Assembly (NCBI RefSeq): GCF_020283565.1
Contig: NC_060060.1
Coordinates: 42,780,001 to 42,844,000, forward strand
Reading direction: 5' to 3'
DNA from: Trifolium pratense
Lineage: Eukaryota; Streptophyta; Magnoliopsida; Fabales; Fabaceae
Length of the DNA stretch: 64,000 bases
Positions 51,894 through 64,000 of the stretch are shown here, one piece after another. Below the pieces are notes generated by a model. The model did not search any database. It was not told the DNA's origin and saw only the letters and a list, made by a program, of their open reading frames with translations. The first letter of the stretch is position 1. Each line of letters begins with the position of its first letter. A program made the translations under genes and the position numbers.

Positions 51894-52790
51894 TTTTTTG
51901 AATTGTTGTGTAAATAGAAATTGAATTCAAGATCCCTTGGTATTGTGAGGGGTTTGATTCTTCACATTTATGGTTTCTTTATAGTCTTATTTAAAAATAG
52001 TAATTTTAAGCTAGTGGACATATTTTTAGTATATAATGATTGGGTTAGCTTTAATGAAGTCAAGTTTAGCTATTTTTAAATATTAACTTATTTTAATTTT
52101 AGCATCAAATTATTAAAGGTGTGAAACCAAGTTTTGTCATCTTTTAATTATTTTAGTAAGAAGTTTATGTCTCCACGTGAAAGCAATAATACTTCTAAAT
52201 TAGTAATATTAAGAAACATATCAATTTTAGTAAACTACACCAAAACCCACCAATGCAAAACAAAAAACCCAATTTTTAATTAGACCATTTTGTGACATAA
52301 ACAAAAACCCCTTCAAACCTTTTGTCACCAAAATTTCATATCCTAATTGTATCAATAGCATGCATGGATAAGAGAATTTTAACAAACCCTGAAAAAAATG
52401 TATGATGAGAACTTTTTCAGCACCACAATTGGTTATTTACCCAGAATAAAGTCATGTAATGATGATGCAAAAGGAAAGACTATATGGAAGAAGAAAAATT
52501 GGAAAAAAGGAAGATTATATGTAATAATTCAAAACAAAAAAAAAAAATGGAAAAATAAATAAATAAAAAAGACATTGTTTCTTGAACAAGCACATTTCTA
52601 TATTTTCCATAAGAGCCAAGATTACCACAAATGGTCGAATAAGATTTTCTACTTAATGCCTCAATCAATTCAATTCACATTCCTATAAAGGTAATCTGAT
52701 TAAGAAGTATTTCCTATTCAATCTTTTTGATATATAAGTAATCATATCACCTAAAGTTGATATGCTAAGCAAACATCAAATAAACTGCAA
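51894..52790. other. Intergenic between PMEI and PAT genes
   Basis: Holds the promoter of the PMEI gene on the left and the 3' UTR and terminator of the S-acyltransferase gene on the right (minus-strand transcript ends below 52791). No other gene seen. Confidence 0.4.
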
Positions 52791-55700
52791 TCATTGACGC
52801 GCAGTAACATAGCTTCTAGTTTCAGTTACATTAGAATTGGCAAGTACATCTGGCGCAATTTCCCAGCTTCCACTTCTTCTCCAACTTGAGTGCCTTTCTT
52901 CTGATCGAACTGTTGGAGCTCGACGATCTGAGCCCAAAACTGAATCACCTTCAGATGCATTATTGTAAGGTCCATTGCTCCCTCTGCTCCGAATATCTTC
53001 ATCAATTTCGTCAATATTCCGGCGCTGTGATATTTTTAATAGGTCTTCACCTATGTCTAGATCATCTTCAACCTTAGAACGAGGATCTCCTACCAAATCT
53101 TGTTCAGGTTCCCGGGTAACGACCCGAGGAGGTGGCCTCTGTACCTCTTCTTCTTGAACAAGAGCCCGAAAATTGTTCCTTGAAGGTTTCACTTCTGTGC
53201 AAAATACTTCCAGAAAATTATTTAAACAACCCCGATGGTAAACATTCGTTCTGTTATCTGCTCTGTATCGAAAGTTTTCATAAGTGGTCTGCAATGTAAA
53301 ACAAGGATAAAATAAATCACCTAGATAATGAAGATATTCTTCAAACACAAGATCATTTAAGAATCAAATCAAATTTACAGAAAACCAAATCAGTATTGTC
53401 ATACAAGGTATGTAGCTGCAGAACATGCCTTTTCTATAAAATTTGGTCATTCAAGACAAATCTGGACACAAATGAATTATATTGCATCGGTAACAGTAAG
53501 GGAATGTCATCCCAACTATGTATCTTCGGAGTTCCGATTGAGAAGAAAATACAGAAGAACCACCATAAAGTACCATTTATTTGGATGAAAGGAAATCTAT
53601 AACGAAGGAAAAATATGTTTAATGCATTAAATTTCTTCTCAAACTCCAACTTAGAGCATAATTGTTTAGGATCAGCCTTCATCATTTTGTCCATGTCCAC
53701 CTCACTACTACTCTCTTTGCATCATAAGATTTATTTTAAACAGTGGTTTCAAGGGCTAATGCTACGGTGGATCACCTTCATAAGTGGTCCACCATGGACA
53801 AGTGATCTACCGAATATGAATTTTACAAAATTCACTGTTGGATTGAAAGTTTATATCGTATAGATCATCCATAATTTTTTTAAAATTTTTTGAAAATCAT
53901 TTGATATGTTATTGAGACCCATCAAGATTTACGTTATTTAATAAACCGTTAATCTTGATGTGTCTCAATAATATATCAAATGATTTTCAATTTTTCTAAA
54001 TTTTTTTATGGATGATCTATATGATATAAAATTTCAATCCAACAGTGGATTTTGTAAAATTCGTATTCGTTATAATGTTATTCATGACTGGTCCACCATA
54101 GACCACTTGATGAAGTGACATTAGAATTTACCATCATTTTAGGGAAATTCTACTAATGTCTTTTATTTCAATGCAACGTTCTAGTTATGTAAGTAAAATG
54201 AACAATGAGATAAGCATTATATTCTGGATTCAGAAATGTAAAAGAAATCAACCGACCTGGTTTGTGCCAATAAGGTACAAATGAAAGCCAGTTAGTCCAC
54301 CAACAAACCACAAAGAGATGAAACAATATGCCATTAGGACAACAGATGCAGGGGATTCTTTCATTGCCTTCCACACTGTCCCATGATTATCATCCATCAA
54401 AACCTTGATGTAATAAGCTGAGAACGAAAACACATATATGCATAGAAGGGTTGCCGAAGAAACAAACATAAAGAAGTAACGATAGTTCCTCTGCATATTG
54501 CGAAAACCAAAAATAAATAAATAAATAAATATTTAAGTAACAAGAAAGCAATCATGTAATGAGCCAAGAATATGATTACGGAATAAACGGGTAAAATAAA
54601 ATCAAAAACATTGTGGAAAACAGTTATCATACCAGTCCAATACATTGGCCAACCCAAGGGCAATGATGATCAAAACGTTCAACACAATTGTTGCAAATGG
54701 AGCAATGTGAGCAACGAGGAGGACGATATAACATACAGGTATCACAATACTTCACTCTTACAGGAAGGCCATTGACCATTACTTCCTTTGTTCGAGGGAA
54801 CTGAAGGCTTGGTGTTTGACGTCCCCCAATATCAATTGAAACGGACGAGTCATAACGGAACTCTTCTTCTGGTGGATGTAAATTCCTCGGTATAATGCCC
54901 GGATCGCGTGCAGAAGTGAGAAAGAGAAGTATCAGCACCTATAAACAAAAAAAAAAAAAAACACAACATGGGATTAAATTGCATCCAGTTCAAAGAAATC
55001 AATCTCAAAGAGTTTTTACTAAGAATGTAGGTTAACCAAAACATATCCAAACCTTGCTCAAGTAAATTTGAAAACACAGAAAAGAAAATGGTACTAATAG
55101 ATGCAACGTTTTTTTTGCTATGTTACTGATTTGGGATAAGATTGCATGCATCTGACACACTATGCCACTGCTGTTTCCAGATCAATCTATGCAATCTAGA
55201 TAATACTTTTCTTCTTTCTTAGCTAATAAATCAACTAATTAAACTAACGTTCCACTTTTATAATCAAAATGTTCACTTGGTGGTATAACAAGTAAATGTT
55301 GATGGAAAGATCACTGGGATTTAAGAAAGAGTAACTTGGATTTATCCTTGGTTCGTTAAATCCTATCATTCCTTGCATTTTTTGTGGTTCTTATTATAAG
55401 AAAAGTATTCAAATTTAGTACTTGTGTTGGAAAGAATAACAAGGGATTGCAAGCACGGCCATGTAGTGAATCTCAACCTGTGAGCATTAGATCTGCCTGC
55501 TTCTGAATGAAATATCCCTCTGTTTTCTTCAACATCTATTTAATCCTGATTTCAAAATTCACTATAGTACACACAATAATACAGAACACCAAGTACTAGT
55601 CTAAATATTTTCAAATTCAGATAATACAGAACACCAAGTACTAGTCTAAATATTTTCACATTCACCACTAAATGCATATATAATGTGACTAAATTTCATT

Positions 55701-58700
55701 ATTCAAAGCCATCCTTCTCCTTTACCAATTGAGGGCGCTATTTAAAAACTTTCAAAGAATAACCAAAATAACAACAAAAAACCACCACCTAACAAACTTC
55801 CACTAACAAACTCGTAACTACTCTAATTAACATAAATTCTATATCCTAATATGTATGTTAGAACATTAGCCTTTATGATAAAATGTATTGCTAAATATAT
55901 TTACGTCAGTTAGATTAGAATAACCAATTACTGATTATTGAGCAAGTGACTGGTGATTGGTAGCTGAGATGAGATTACTATTTAATTGATTGTAAATAAA
56001 TCAATAAAAAGCAATAATTCAGTACAGCCTAACAATCTCTCTCATTTATTCTCTCTTTCAACATCATTTCAAAATGGTATTGTTCTCCATGGCCAAATCC
56101 AATTTTTTATGCCGAAGAGTCTCTGGAACTCCTTTGATTAGTGTTTTAACTGTTTTAGTTTATAGTTGCTGTCTTCACTTCTTAAGCACCAATTATGGAC
56201 AAAGTCAGCAATTTATTCTCCTTTTAAATCCTTAGTTGACTCCTCATTGTGTATCAAACTGGCACGTTTGCATGGGATATTTGGTCTTAACAGTTGCAGA
56301 AGCTATGAAGCATGGACACCTATGATTAGGCGTGTCGCGGTGTCTGACACATGTCGGTGTCCGACACTCATACGACACGTGTCGGATAGTGTAGATCGTT
56401 GTTAAAAAAACTAAATTTTTTTGGACAAGTGTCCAACAAAAAAATGTTTTTTCTTTGCTTATACTCTCCTTATGCACATATCTGACATATCTAAAAGAGT
56501 TAAGGATGTGTCGAAACGACAGTATTGATCAATGAGGGATTGAAGACATTACATTTTGATTACAATATTTTTATAGTAGATGGATAAATAAAGGTAAAAT
56601 ATCATCATATCTTGTTTTAAAACCTTTTTTAAGAAATAACTTGCTTAACCTAGATTTACATTTGTATATTTTGATTCTCAATTTATATCTTTTATAAGTA
56701 TGTAGCGGTGTCGGTGTCCTATATTTTTTACATAAGCGGTGTCCGTGTCGTGTCGCGTTGTCCGTGTCAGAGTCCGTGCTTCATAGTGCAGAAGTTCCTT
56801 CTCTACAAGTAATATTGTGTTTCGGTGTTCACTGTTTGTGATATGAGAAAACCCTAATTCCTCCAGATGTGCCTTCTCCCACCCAAAGTGTTATCATCCG
56901 CATTGTTGTATTTTTCTTTCGCAGATGTGGTGTTTAGCATCTTGACAGTGGAAACTATTTTCTAAGACCTTAAGCTTCCTAGTTAGTTCTTAGTTTCCTA
57001 ACTCTATCAGTGCCTAAGAGACCAGCCATCAAGCACTTCAAATCATCCGAGCCTCCGAAAGGACCCTGTCTTGTGTGACTTGGCCAACACTAGGTCATGT
57101 GACCAACCATTTTAGGCAGAAACTTCTATAGATAAGGTCACCCATATTCCACGATTCCAAGGGCCGGTTTGTACGTGGAACAACATCTTATTATTGGTGG
57201 AGCTACACAACTGTTTAGACATATGATCACCTTATATTTTTCTGATTTTGCTTGTATATGGCCTATTTGGTCATTCCCAAGAGTTATTGAGGTCTTGGGT
57301 ATGGTTGGAACGGTTTATTTGTAACAACCGGATCTTAATAGTTTTCGCTAGAGAGGACATGTAGAATATCAATCTTAAGAGTAGAACCTTTCAATTATTG
57401 TCTAACCCTTTATTTTTGAAAAATAAAATTTCATGAGATGGAGATGGTCAACACTTCATTATATGTGTCAAGGGTTTGCTAGAGATGGCCAACCCTAGTC
57501 ACATTGAAGTGTTGTTCGCTACCTCATATAAGGGATGCTCGTGCAAAGTTCACACAAATACCTTGTAAGGTGGAAGGACATATAATGCCCAAGCCCGTAA
57601 TAATAGGGGAACCAAAGGTTTGGTCATGGCGGTTTTGATACCATGAACAAATAGATTTTAGGAATTATTTCTTTTTTAATAAACAATGAAAATTATAAAG
57701 GCTGAAATTACCCTAATCATAGGAGAAAGAATGAAAAAACGAGGTAATTAATCCAAGATTACAATGGCAAAAAAATCAGGGCGTAATCAGAATTAGAAAT
57801 TACAAACAATTTACAACTAACCACATTAAATGCTAACAAATATAAACACTTAAGTTATAACATTAACATATATGTTTCAGGTAACCGTGATTATTAAAAC
57901 ATCAAATGACAAAGAAATAAAAAACTTCAGAGGACTTACATAAATATTGAAGAGAACTGCCACCACCAAAATAGCATATCCTGCATTATATGAGGAAAAC
58001 TCATGCCGAAGATGCCTTGCTACAAATATACAAAAGATGACAACTGGAGCTATGACCAGCAATAAACTGAAAAGCAATGACTTAGCGTCAGGCCCAAATA
58101 TCAACCTTCCTCCAAATAGGAATTTCTGCATAAGATTATAAGAAGTTTTAAATGAAATAAGACTTTTATATATGACAGATAATAGTTCATTAAAAAGTAA
58201 CTCTTCTTAATCAGCCAGAAAACACAACCATATCGTTACAGGAAGATAACATGAGAAATAAGTTTTTGTTGAAATCAAAGGGAAAGTATAGAGAGAATAG
58301 AGATTCATAATAAGAAACTATTAGATTCATATGGTTTATCACGATATGTGAGAGAACATTAACCAGAAGATCATATTTACATAAATAATTAGGTCATATG
58401 ATAGCAAAGTATTACAAGTTCTAGCCCAAACCAATAAAAGAATAAATTTACTAACCTCAATAAAATAAGATAGCAAACAAGCAAACATAATAAATCAAAT
58501 TTGTTTACAATGCGAACATTGCTTGCATAATTAGATAAATAATTAGCTCCACGATATACTATGAAGAACCGACACTGACACATCGATACCAGTAATGATT
58601 TGTGAAAATGAATGAATTGAATGTAATGACATGTGTCGGCGTCAGAGACTGACTCGTGTCGAACACGGACATATCTTCGATCAGAAGTGTCGGTGCTACA

Positions 58701-61700
58701 GAGACGATATGTTCTGAAGATCTTTCAACATACTTAAAAAGTATTCCTAGATATTTGTTGATATTCTAACACTTTTCAGTTTTCCACAAAAGCCGAAAAA
58801 TATTAATATTTTCCATTTAATATTACATTACTGTCAAATAACCGATTATCCCAAAAGCTTAAGCTGTTAGGATAGAGCCACATCAATAGTTTTATATTAT
58901 TTCTAACACGCCCCCTCACGCAAGAGCCCACCACTTGGACTTGCGTGGATAATGCATAGGCCCACCTACCATATGCTTAAATTCCACGTTTTAATTAGAA
59001 AGTGAGGGGAGCGGGGATCGAACTCTAGACCACTTAGTCATAGAGGCTTTGATACCATGTCAAATAACCGATTATCCCAAAAGCTTAAATTGTTAGGATA
59101 GAGTCACATCAATGGTTTTATATTATTTCTAACAATTACTAAGTGATAACTTATGTTTGTTTCTTCATAAAAGTTATTAATACAAAGAGAGTACAACCGG
59201 CGGTTGATAAAGAACCCTCTCTTTACCTAAACAGAAACGACAGAATGAGCTGAACTGACTTATAAATGTAGTATAAAGTTTAGTCTCTTAACATATAAGT
59301 AAAAGAAGTTAGCTTGAAGCAATCATGACCCAGTCCCACAGAGAAACCCTGAACACAATACTCTCCATGACAATTGCAAAGGGGGAGAGAAATATATCAT
59401 TGAAAATATGGACATTTCTCTCTAATCAAATCCACAAGATAGCACAGAATGCACATTGCCTTAAAATATTAAGCTGATTGTTTGATGAACAACCTCCAAA
59501 TCATGTAAACGGACAATTTCTCCTAGGGGAGAGCATAACCAATGTTTAGGCCAACAACCCAAAATAGCCTTCTATAAGGTAGCTGGGCTACAACACAAAA
59601 TGACCGGGCCATTGACTATGCATAACAATCACATGGCGGGTAAGAAATGCTGAGTGTAGGGATGGAAATGGGTGCCCATGGGTGCGGGTTTGATACTACC
59701 CAAACCCACATCCGAAATCACCACCCAAACCCAAACCCGCAACAAGAACACACATAATTAATTATCAGCTCAAATCCGACCCGAATTCTATTTGATAAAA
59801 TCCAAAACGTAGCATACTTTGGTAATATAGTTCGCAAATGTCAAAATAGTAATAACATAGTTTGCAAATGACAATACAATAATAACATAGTTTGGTAACA
59901 TAGTCTTCAAAATAGGGGTAATTATGTAATTTAATATATATTCGGGTGGGTGTTCGGATTTTGGGTGTGGGTTTGATACTACCCAAACCCACACCCATAT
60001 ATTCGAGTGTCACCCAAACCCAAACCCAGTCAACTCGGGTTTCGCACGTTGACTTGGGTTCGGGTTTGGGTTTTCCTGCCATCTGAGTGAACCAATTGAC
60101 TCTTAATTCTGCAGCATATCATTTCTAGTAGTCCTATGCAGCACCACAGTCCCATCAAATCATTTTTCCACCTACTTTATTATAAAATTGAATATTCTCT
60201 GTAAATAGCCTTTACAGTTTGACATGCAGCAATAGCAATTACAGAGAATATTCAATTTTATAGAATCAGTCAAAAATGACAGAAAAAGCTGTCAAAAGAA
60301 AAGGATCAATGAACTGAGACTACCAAGCAGAAGCTGAATGGGAGAAATAATAGAGCAGGCTTTATCAATTATGTTGGTGAGAGATGGAAAGGGGAAGTTG
60401 ATTCTGACACCACTGGTGAGACAAAGAAGCCATCATCAACTTGTTCTGCCTTTCCATATAAAAAAACTTGACGGTTTACACGACTTTTTGTTCCACAGAG
60501 TCATTCAAGGGAGATATTCAAACAATGAGAATTCTACATATTCTCTCTCATGGAAAAGGATGTCTAGAACACAAGGGAGACATTCAAACAATGAGAATTC
60601 AATGAAAGGACAGTAAATTTAAGACCTATTCTGGCAGATGAAGCAAGGAGAAAGATAAGCATGAATTCCTGCATGGAGATAGCAACCTTTGCAATGACCC
60701 AGGAAATTCACCAAGTTTCAAATAAGAGTGAGAGTGCTAAGGAGACAGCATGTGCAACAAGAAAGCAATAAAATGAAGGAGTATCCAAGTTACTTGCATT
60801 AGCGGAAGATTTTTCCGGCTGTCTCCCCTTATCTTCCATAAGTTAGGCTGTCAGATTGGGACGCCAATGAGTTAAGAGAAAAGAGTATGCAAGGGAAAAT
60901 TGCATTGTTCATAATATTCCATATTTTGTCTTAATTCAGGAACTAAACTTCAACAATTAAATATTTTCTTTTTGGAAAAATTTATATTATATTAAAGATA
61001 TCAATAACATAAGTCAATATAGTAAGTCAGTCAAAAGCATATCATGACACATAAATTACATTACCTATCATGAGCCATGATATTTATTATTTCTCGAGTA
61101 AGCAAAAATTAACATGAACCTTTACCATAATTAGCCTACAGCTTCGATCTAACAATATTGCTTCACGCCACAATGCCACACTAGAGCACATAATGACATA
61201 CAGACACAAAAAACAGCTACAGAAGACAAAATTTCAATCCATCAAATCAACACATCCAATTCCCTATTAAAAATAACTACATAGAAGATTAGTAAACCCA
61301 GCTGCAGCCAAGACAAAATACAGATATAGTGTAAAATGGTAGACGAAACTACTCATTCAAAGTTGCCAAATTTCCAAAGCAAATAACCCCCTTCGTCTCG
61401 TTAATAATTATCATATAAGCACAGTGCATATAGATACAACTAATAAAAAATTAAAGATATATTAAATAATGATGATGATAATAATAATAATAATAATAAG
61501 GTAGTTTCTAATATTCAATTTTCAGTGCATTGAATGCACAATTTTCCATAAAAACTTAGTATTATATACTATGTCTTAGGGAACTCATTAGTATTTCCCT
61601 AATAGGGTCAATAATAAAGACATGAAATCCTGCATTCATGTTATTCTGAGATTACTTTAGTTTTTTATCGTTTGTGTCTATAAAAACAGAACACAACTGC

Positions 61701-62892
61701 TCTGTACCAAGAATTGCTTACTCATCAATCCCACCTGAAACAAACAAAAAACTACATAGTTGATAATAGACCAGACACATCTTCTGTCTATTTCTCATAA
61801 CTGATAAGGGATATGGTAAAATGTCAAATTGTGACATTAAATTATATTTTTAAGGGACTCCTCCACTGAACCACAATCAAAGCTCTATTAATTACTGAAA
61901 CGAAAAAAGTCAAGCTTCGTCTCACAAACAAAAACAACCCTTACAAATGATAGACGAAAAACCTTCTCAATTTTTCAACCACACTCCACCACCAATACAC
62001 AAAAACTCAAACAAAACCCAGTTGCTAAAACTTTGAAACAACACTCCAAAGTTAAACTATTACCTCACATGACACTCACTTTCAACTTTTAAGCAATAAC
62101 AAAAACAGCATTACAAATTTAACACTTATGTAGCATCAACACTTCAAATTGAAGATGTGTCTGGTGTCCAACCCCAACCCATGTGGTTACATTCAATCAA
62201 TTCCATTTTCTAAAATTATCACTGGTGTCTACGTGCTTGTGTCGTGCCTGGGTCTCCGTCAGTGGTTCAAAGTTCAAAACACATGCAACTATTAACCCCA
62301 TTCAAAACTTTAGCACCAACACTTCAAGTTGAAGATGTATCTGGTGTTCTACACCTCTCCATTTGGTTACATTCAATTCAATCAATTCTACTTTCTAAAA
62401 TTATCACCGGTATCTACGTGCTTGGTGGTGCTCGGGTCTGCATTGTGGTTCAAAGTTAAAAACACACTAACAACTACTATAATTATTAATAACCCCATTC
62501 AAAACTTAATAATTATTCATAACCCCGTTTAAAACTGAAGTAGCACCAACACTTCAAATTGAACACGTGTCCGGTGTTCTAAACCAACCCATTTTGTTAC
62601 ATTCAATCAAATTATCACCGGCGGTGTCTATGTCTGTGGGTCCCACTTCAAAACAAACAACTATTAAAACTAAACCCCATCAAAATCAAAATTTATCAAC
62701 AAATCACACTTTCCTCAACTAACACAAAAAATGTAAACCATATCAACAACACAATTATCAATTATCAATTATCAAGCATTAAAAGCTAAATTCCTAAACA
62801 AGCAAAAAAATTAAAACAAAGAAAAGTAAGAAAAAAAGAAAGAACATTACATTACTTCCTTTCCATGCTTCATAAACGCGTTTGGCAGCCAT
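52791..62892 (-). CDS. PAT: DHHC-type protein S-acyltransferase (palmitoyltransferase), complete, 5 exons
   Basis: Exons: 62892-62851, 58125-57940, 54938-54633, 54490-54257, 53288-52791; every intron is GT..AG and every exon is in phase 0. The product is 421 aa and starts [20 protein letters not shown]. Order: two membrane segments (about 30-52 and 64-84) followed by the DPG motif (88-90); a cysteine-rich domain (141-175) with [18 protein letters not shown] and the catalytic DHHC at 166-169 (nucleophile C169); two more membrane segments (about 185-207 and 226-252); TTYE (257-260, the TTxE motif); and a hydrophilic, Ser/Arg/Glu-rich tail ending SYVTARQ. It transfers palmitate from acyl-CoA to cysteines of membrane proteins, in Golgi, endosome or plasma membrane. 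It is most like Arabidopsis PAT08/PAT09 from memory. Introns 1 (4.7 kb) and 2 (3.0 kb) are unusually long because of transposons. Confidence 0.95.
53756..54124. mobile_element. Foldback MITE in PAT intron 4
   Basis: 369 bp that folds on itself over almost its whole length. The left arm has AAGTGGTCCACCATGGAC, CACTGTTGGATTGAAAGTTT, AGATCATCCATAA and AAAATCATTTGATATGTTAT; the right arm holds the inverse. Outer ends are CTAATG and CATTAG. No clean target duplication is visible. It may be a Mutator-type foldback element. Confidence 0.75.
56303..56786. mobile_element. hAT-like element in PAT intron 2
   Basis: 484 bp. Ends CTATGAAGCATGGACACC and (inverted) CTATGAAGCACGGACTC. An 8-bp TGCAGAAG duplication lies at 56295-56302 and 56787-56794. 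The interior has repeated GTGTCCGACAC / GTGTCGGTGTCC motifs near both ends. No ORF of note. Related motif debris occurs at 58628-58700. Confidence 0.9.
58832..59134 (-). mobile_element. TRIM (miniature LTR retrotransposon), 303 bp, in PAT intron 1
   Basis: Two 77-bp LTRs (58832-58908 and 59058-59134), both TGTCAAATAACCGATTATCC..TTTCTAACA, and a 5-bp ATTAC duplication on each side (58827-58831, 59135-59139). Minus orientation: next to the right LTR is a primer-binding site TGGTATCAAAGCC (59057-59045), next to the left LTR a purine tract CGTGAGGGGGCG. The 149-bp interior has no coding capacity. Confidence 0.93.
59657..60084. mobile_element. hAT-like MITE in PAT intron 1
   Basis: The left end is TAGGGATGGAAATGGGTG; the right end read inverted is AGATGGCAGGAAAACCC. 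GGGTTTGATACTACCCAAAC occurs near both ends (59684 and 59970). CTGAGTG directly before the left end and overlapping the right end may be part of a target duplication, but this is imperfect. Confidence 0.55.
60181..60262. repeat. Perfect 24-bp inverted repeat (hairpin), 34-nt loop
   Basis: 60181-60204 (starts TATAAAATTGAATATTC) is the exact inverse of 60239-60262 (ends GAATATTCAATTTTATA). The hairpin would form in RNA from either strand and lies in PAT intron 1, so it is present in the pre-mRNA. Confidence 0.95.
60506..60602. repeat. Short direct repeat in PAT intron 1
   Basis: CAAGGGAGATATTCAAACAA..GAATTC at 60506 recurs with one change at 60571 (CAAGGGAGACATTCAAACAA). Not in an exon. Confidence 0.7.
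61470..61498. repeat. (GAT/AAT)n microsatellite
   Basis: GATGATGATAATAATAATAA run in PAT intron 1. Confidence 0.9.
62131..62700. repeat. Threefold imperfect tandem repeat in PAT intron 1
   Basis: Three copies (starting near 62131, 62311 and 62540) of a segment with AGCACCAACACTTCAAATTG, GTGTCTGGTGTTCTA, GGTTACATTCAATCAATT and AAAATTATCACCGGTGTCTA. Lengths differ by small indels. The array begins about 150 bp downstream of exon 1 in the transcript. Confidence 0.85.
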
Positions 62893-63250
62893 GAAAGAAG
62901 CTTTGACACAAAAACTCCTTCTCAAACCATTCAACTTCTTCTTCTCATTACACCAACGCGCTTTTTCAAAACACTACAATTAACCACACGAAACTTAAAA
63001 ATCACTTCGATTCAACGATTTCACAGGTCAAAATCGGAAACTTCACTGTAGAAGAAAACGACGATTTGGGGTTTTCGCTTAAAATGTGATTGGACAGAGA
63101 GAGAGAGAGAGAGAGAGAGATTGCGTGAGATTTAAACGATGGAGATTGATGAGTTTGAAATTTGGTAAATAAATAAATGAGAAAAAAACAAAAAAAGTGT
63201 TGAAAGAAGAAATTTTGTTATTTATTTGACCTGAATCAAAACCTGAACCC
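62893..63250 (-). promoter_or_regulatory. 5' UTR and promoter region of the PAT gene, with a GA tract
   Basis: Upstream of the ATG at 62892. On the plus strand a (GA)n run lies at 63095-63120 (CT-rich in the gene's sense), as is common in plant 5' leaders. No clear TATA box. The transcript start is not known. Confidence 0.45.
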
Positions 63251-64000
63251 TCTTTTCTTCCAGTGCAATTCTGAAAGAGGAAAAAAGAAGAAAGCGTTAC
63301 CCTATTTTATTTTATTTTATTTTAATTTAATAATATTCTTACAATTTATATTTTTATAAATTTATATTTTTAAGGAAAATTATCTTTTAAGGGATATTCG
63401 TTTTTAGAGAAATGATAGTATCTTAAGAGCTTTAAATGATAAGTTGCTACAATGGAAAAAAAATGATAAGTTGTTAACAAAAATGTGTGAAATTAATATA
63501 TTAAAATTAAAATATTTAATTTTTCAAATAAATGATTTCTTTAAATAAATTTTTCTAATATTCTTGAGCTTAACTCGATTGAAAGAGATATTATTTTTGA
63601 AAAAAAAATTACTAATAAGAATCTTTCTTTAAATGAAATTTTCAAATATCTCAAGACACTCGTTAGAAATTTCTTTAATCTTATATAATTTTAATTTTTG
63701 GGATTTTAGTTTTTGGGACCCACTTAAGTGACATAATAAAAACAATTCATTCAAAAAAATAACATATAAAAAGTTGAAAGCCAATTGTGAATAGGAGCTG
63801 AAGTTATGAAGGTCAAAATCAGGTATCAAAACCTGAAGTCATCAAGCTCTGAGGTCTTGACTTCTGAGGTCTCAGAAGCTGAACATAAGTCTGAAGGACA
63901 CATTAGCATCAAAAGCCTATGAATTGTCACTTTCAAAGTCATAGTCAAGTTTGTTTTCTTCTGACCATGTGCAGAAACTAGCAAAGACCTTCTTGTACAT
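63251..64000. other. Intergenic with repeat remnants
   Basis: GAGCTTAACTCGATTGAAAG near 63566 is a SINE A-box-like remnant. From about 63790 the sequence (AAGTCATCAAGCTCTGAGGT and TCTGAGGTCTCAGAAGCTGA) looks like the edge of an LTR retrotransposon running off the window. No gene. Confidence 0.35.

Noticed and set aside
52826..53157. Extra ORFs on both strands at the PAT last exon
   Set aside because: Other frames of the long terminal exon of the S-acyltransferase.
59765..60082. ORFs rich in PKPEPKS and WVWVW
   Set aside because: They come from the short repeats of a hAT-like MITE.

Overview
This 64 kb window is AT-rich plant nuclear DNA with spliced genes and many small transposons. The 12-oxophytodienoate reductase (OPR) and pectin methylesterase inhibitor (PMEI) clusters and the repeat types suggest a legume, probably Medicago or a close relative; that is inference, not proof. 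There is no bacterial, organellar, tRNA, rRNA or CRISPR content that I can see.

Layout. (1) 1-10.4 kb: a minus-strand tandem of group-I OPR sequences. The 5' end of an intact-looking gene runs off the left edge (1-546). A broken copy at 2.4-6.5 kb is interrupted by an inverted-repeat NUF2 (kinetochore protein) fragment and a Tourist-like element. A third copy at 8.8-10.4 kb carries three single-base frameshifts. (2) 10,515-11,514: 1000 Ns. (3) 11.5-29.8 kb: a recent tandem array of a ~3.54 kb unit. Each unit holds a LINE 3' (RNase H) relic, an unrecognised ORF and a secreted PMEI gene preceded by a (CT)n(AT)n microsatellite. A 3.6 kb CACTA transposon sits in copy 1, a 0.73 kb deletion fuses copy 4 into the next unit, and a solo LTR sits in the last, partial unit. 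(4) 30-52 kb: three diverged PMEI genes on the minus strand (33.8, 39.5 and 51.4 kb) among retrotransposon and DNA-transposon debris. This includes a LINE relic carrying a nested hAT element and a complete small LTR element with matching target duplications. (5) 52.8-62.9 kb: one complete five-exon DHHC protein S-acyltransferase gene on the minus strand (421 aa), whose introns hold a TRIM, a hAT element, a foldback MITE, a perfect 24-bp hairpin and a threefold repeat.

Functionally, the PMEI genes encode predicted apoplastic inhibitors of pectin methylesterase or invertase. OPR enzymes reduce cyclic enones related to jasmonate precursors. The S-acyltransferase palmitoylates proteins at membranes. 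These genes form no operon; the window shows local gene-family duplication shaped by transposons. All exon boundaries, terminal repeats and target-site duplications were read by eye from the sequence; no database search was run.
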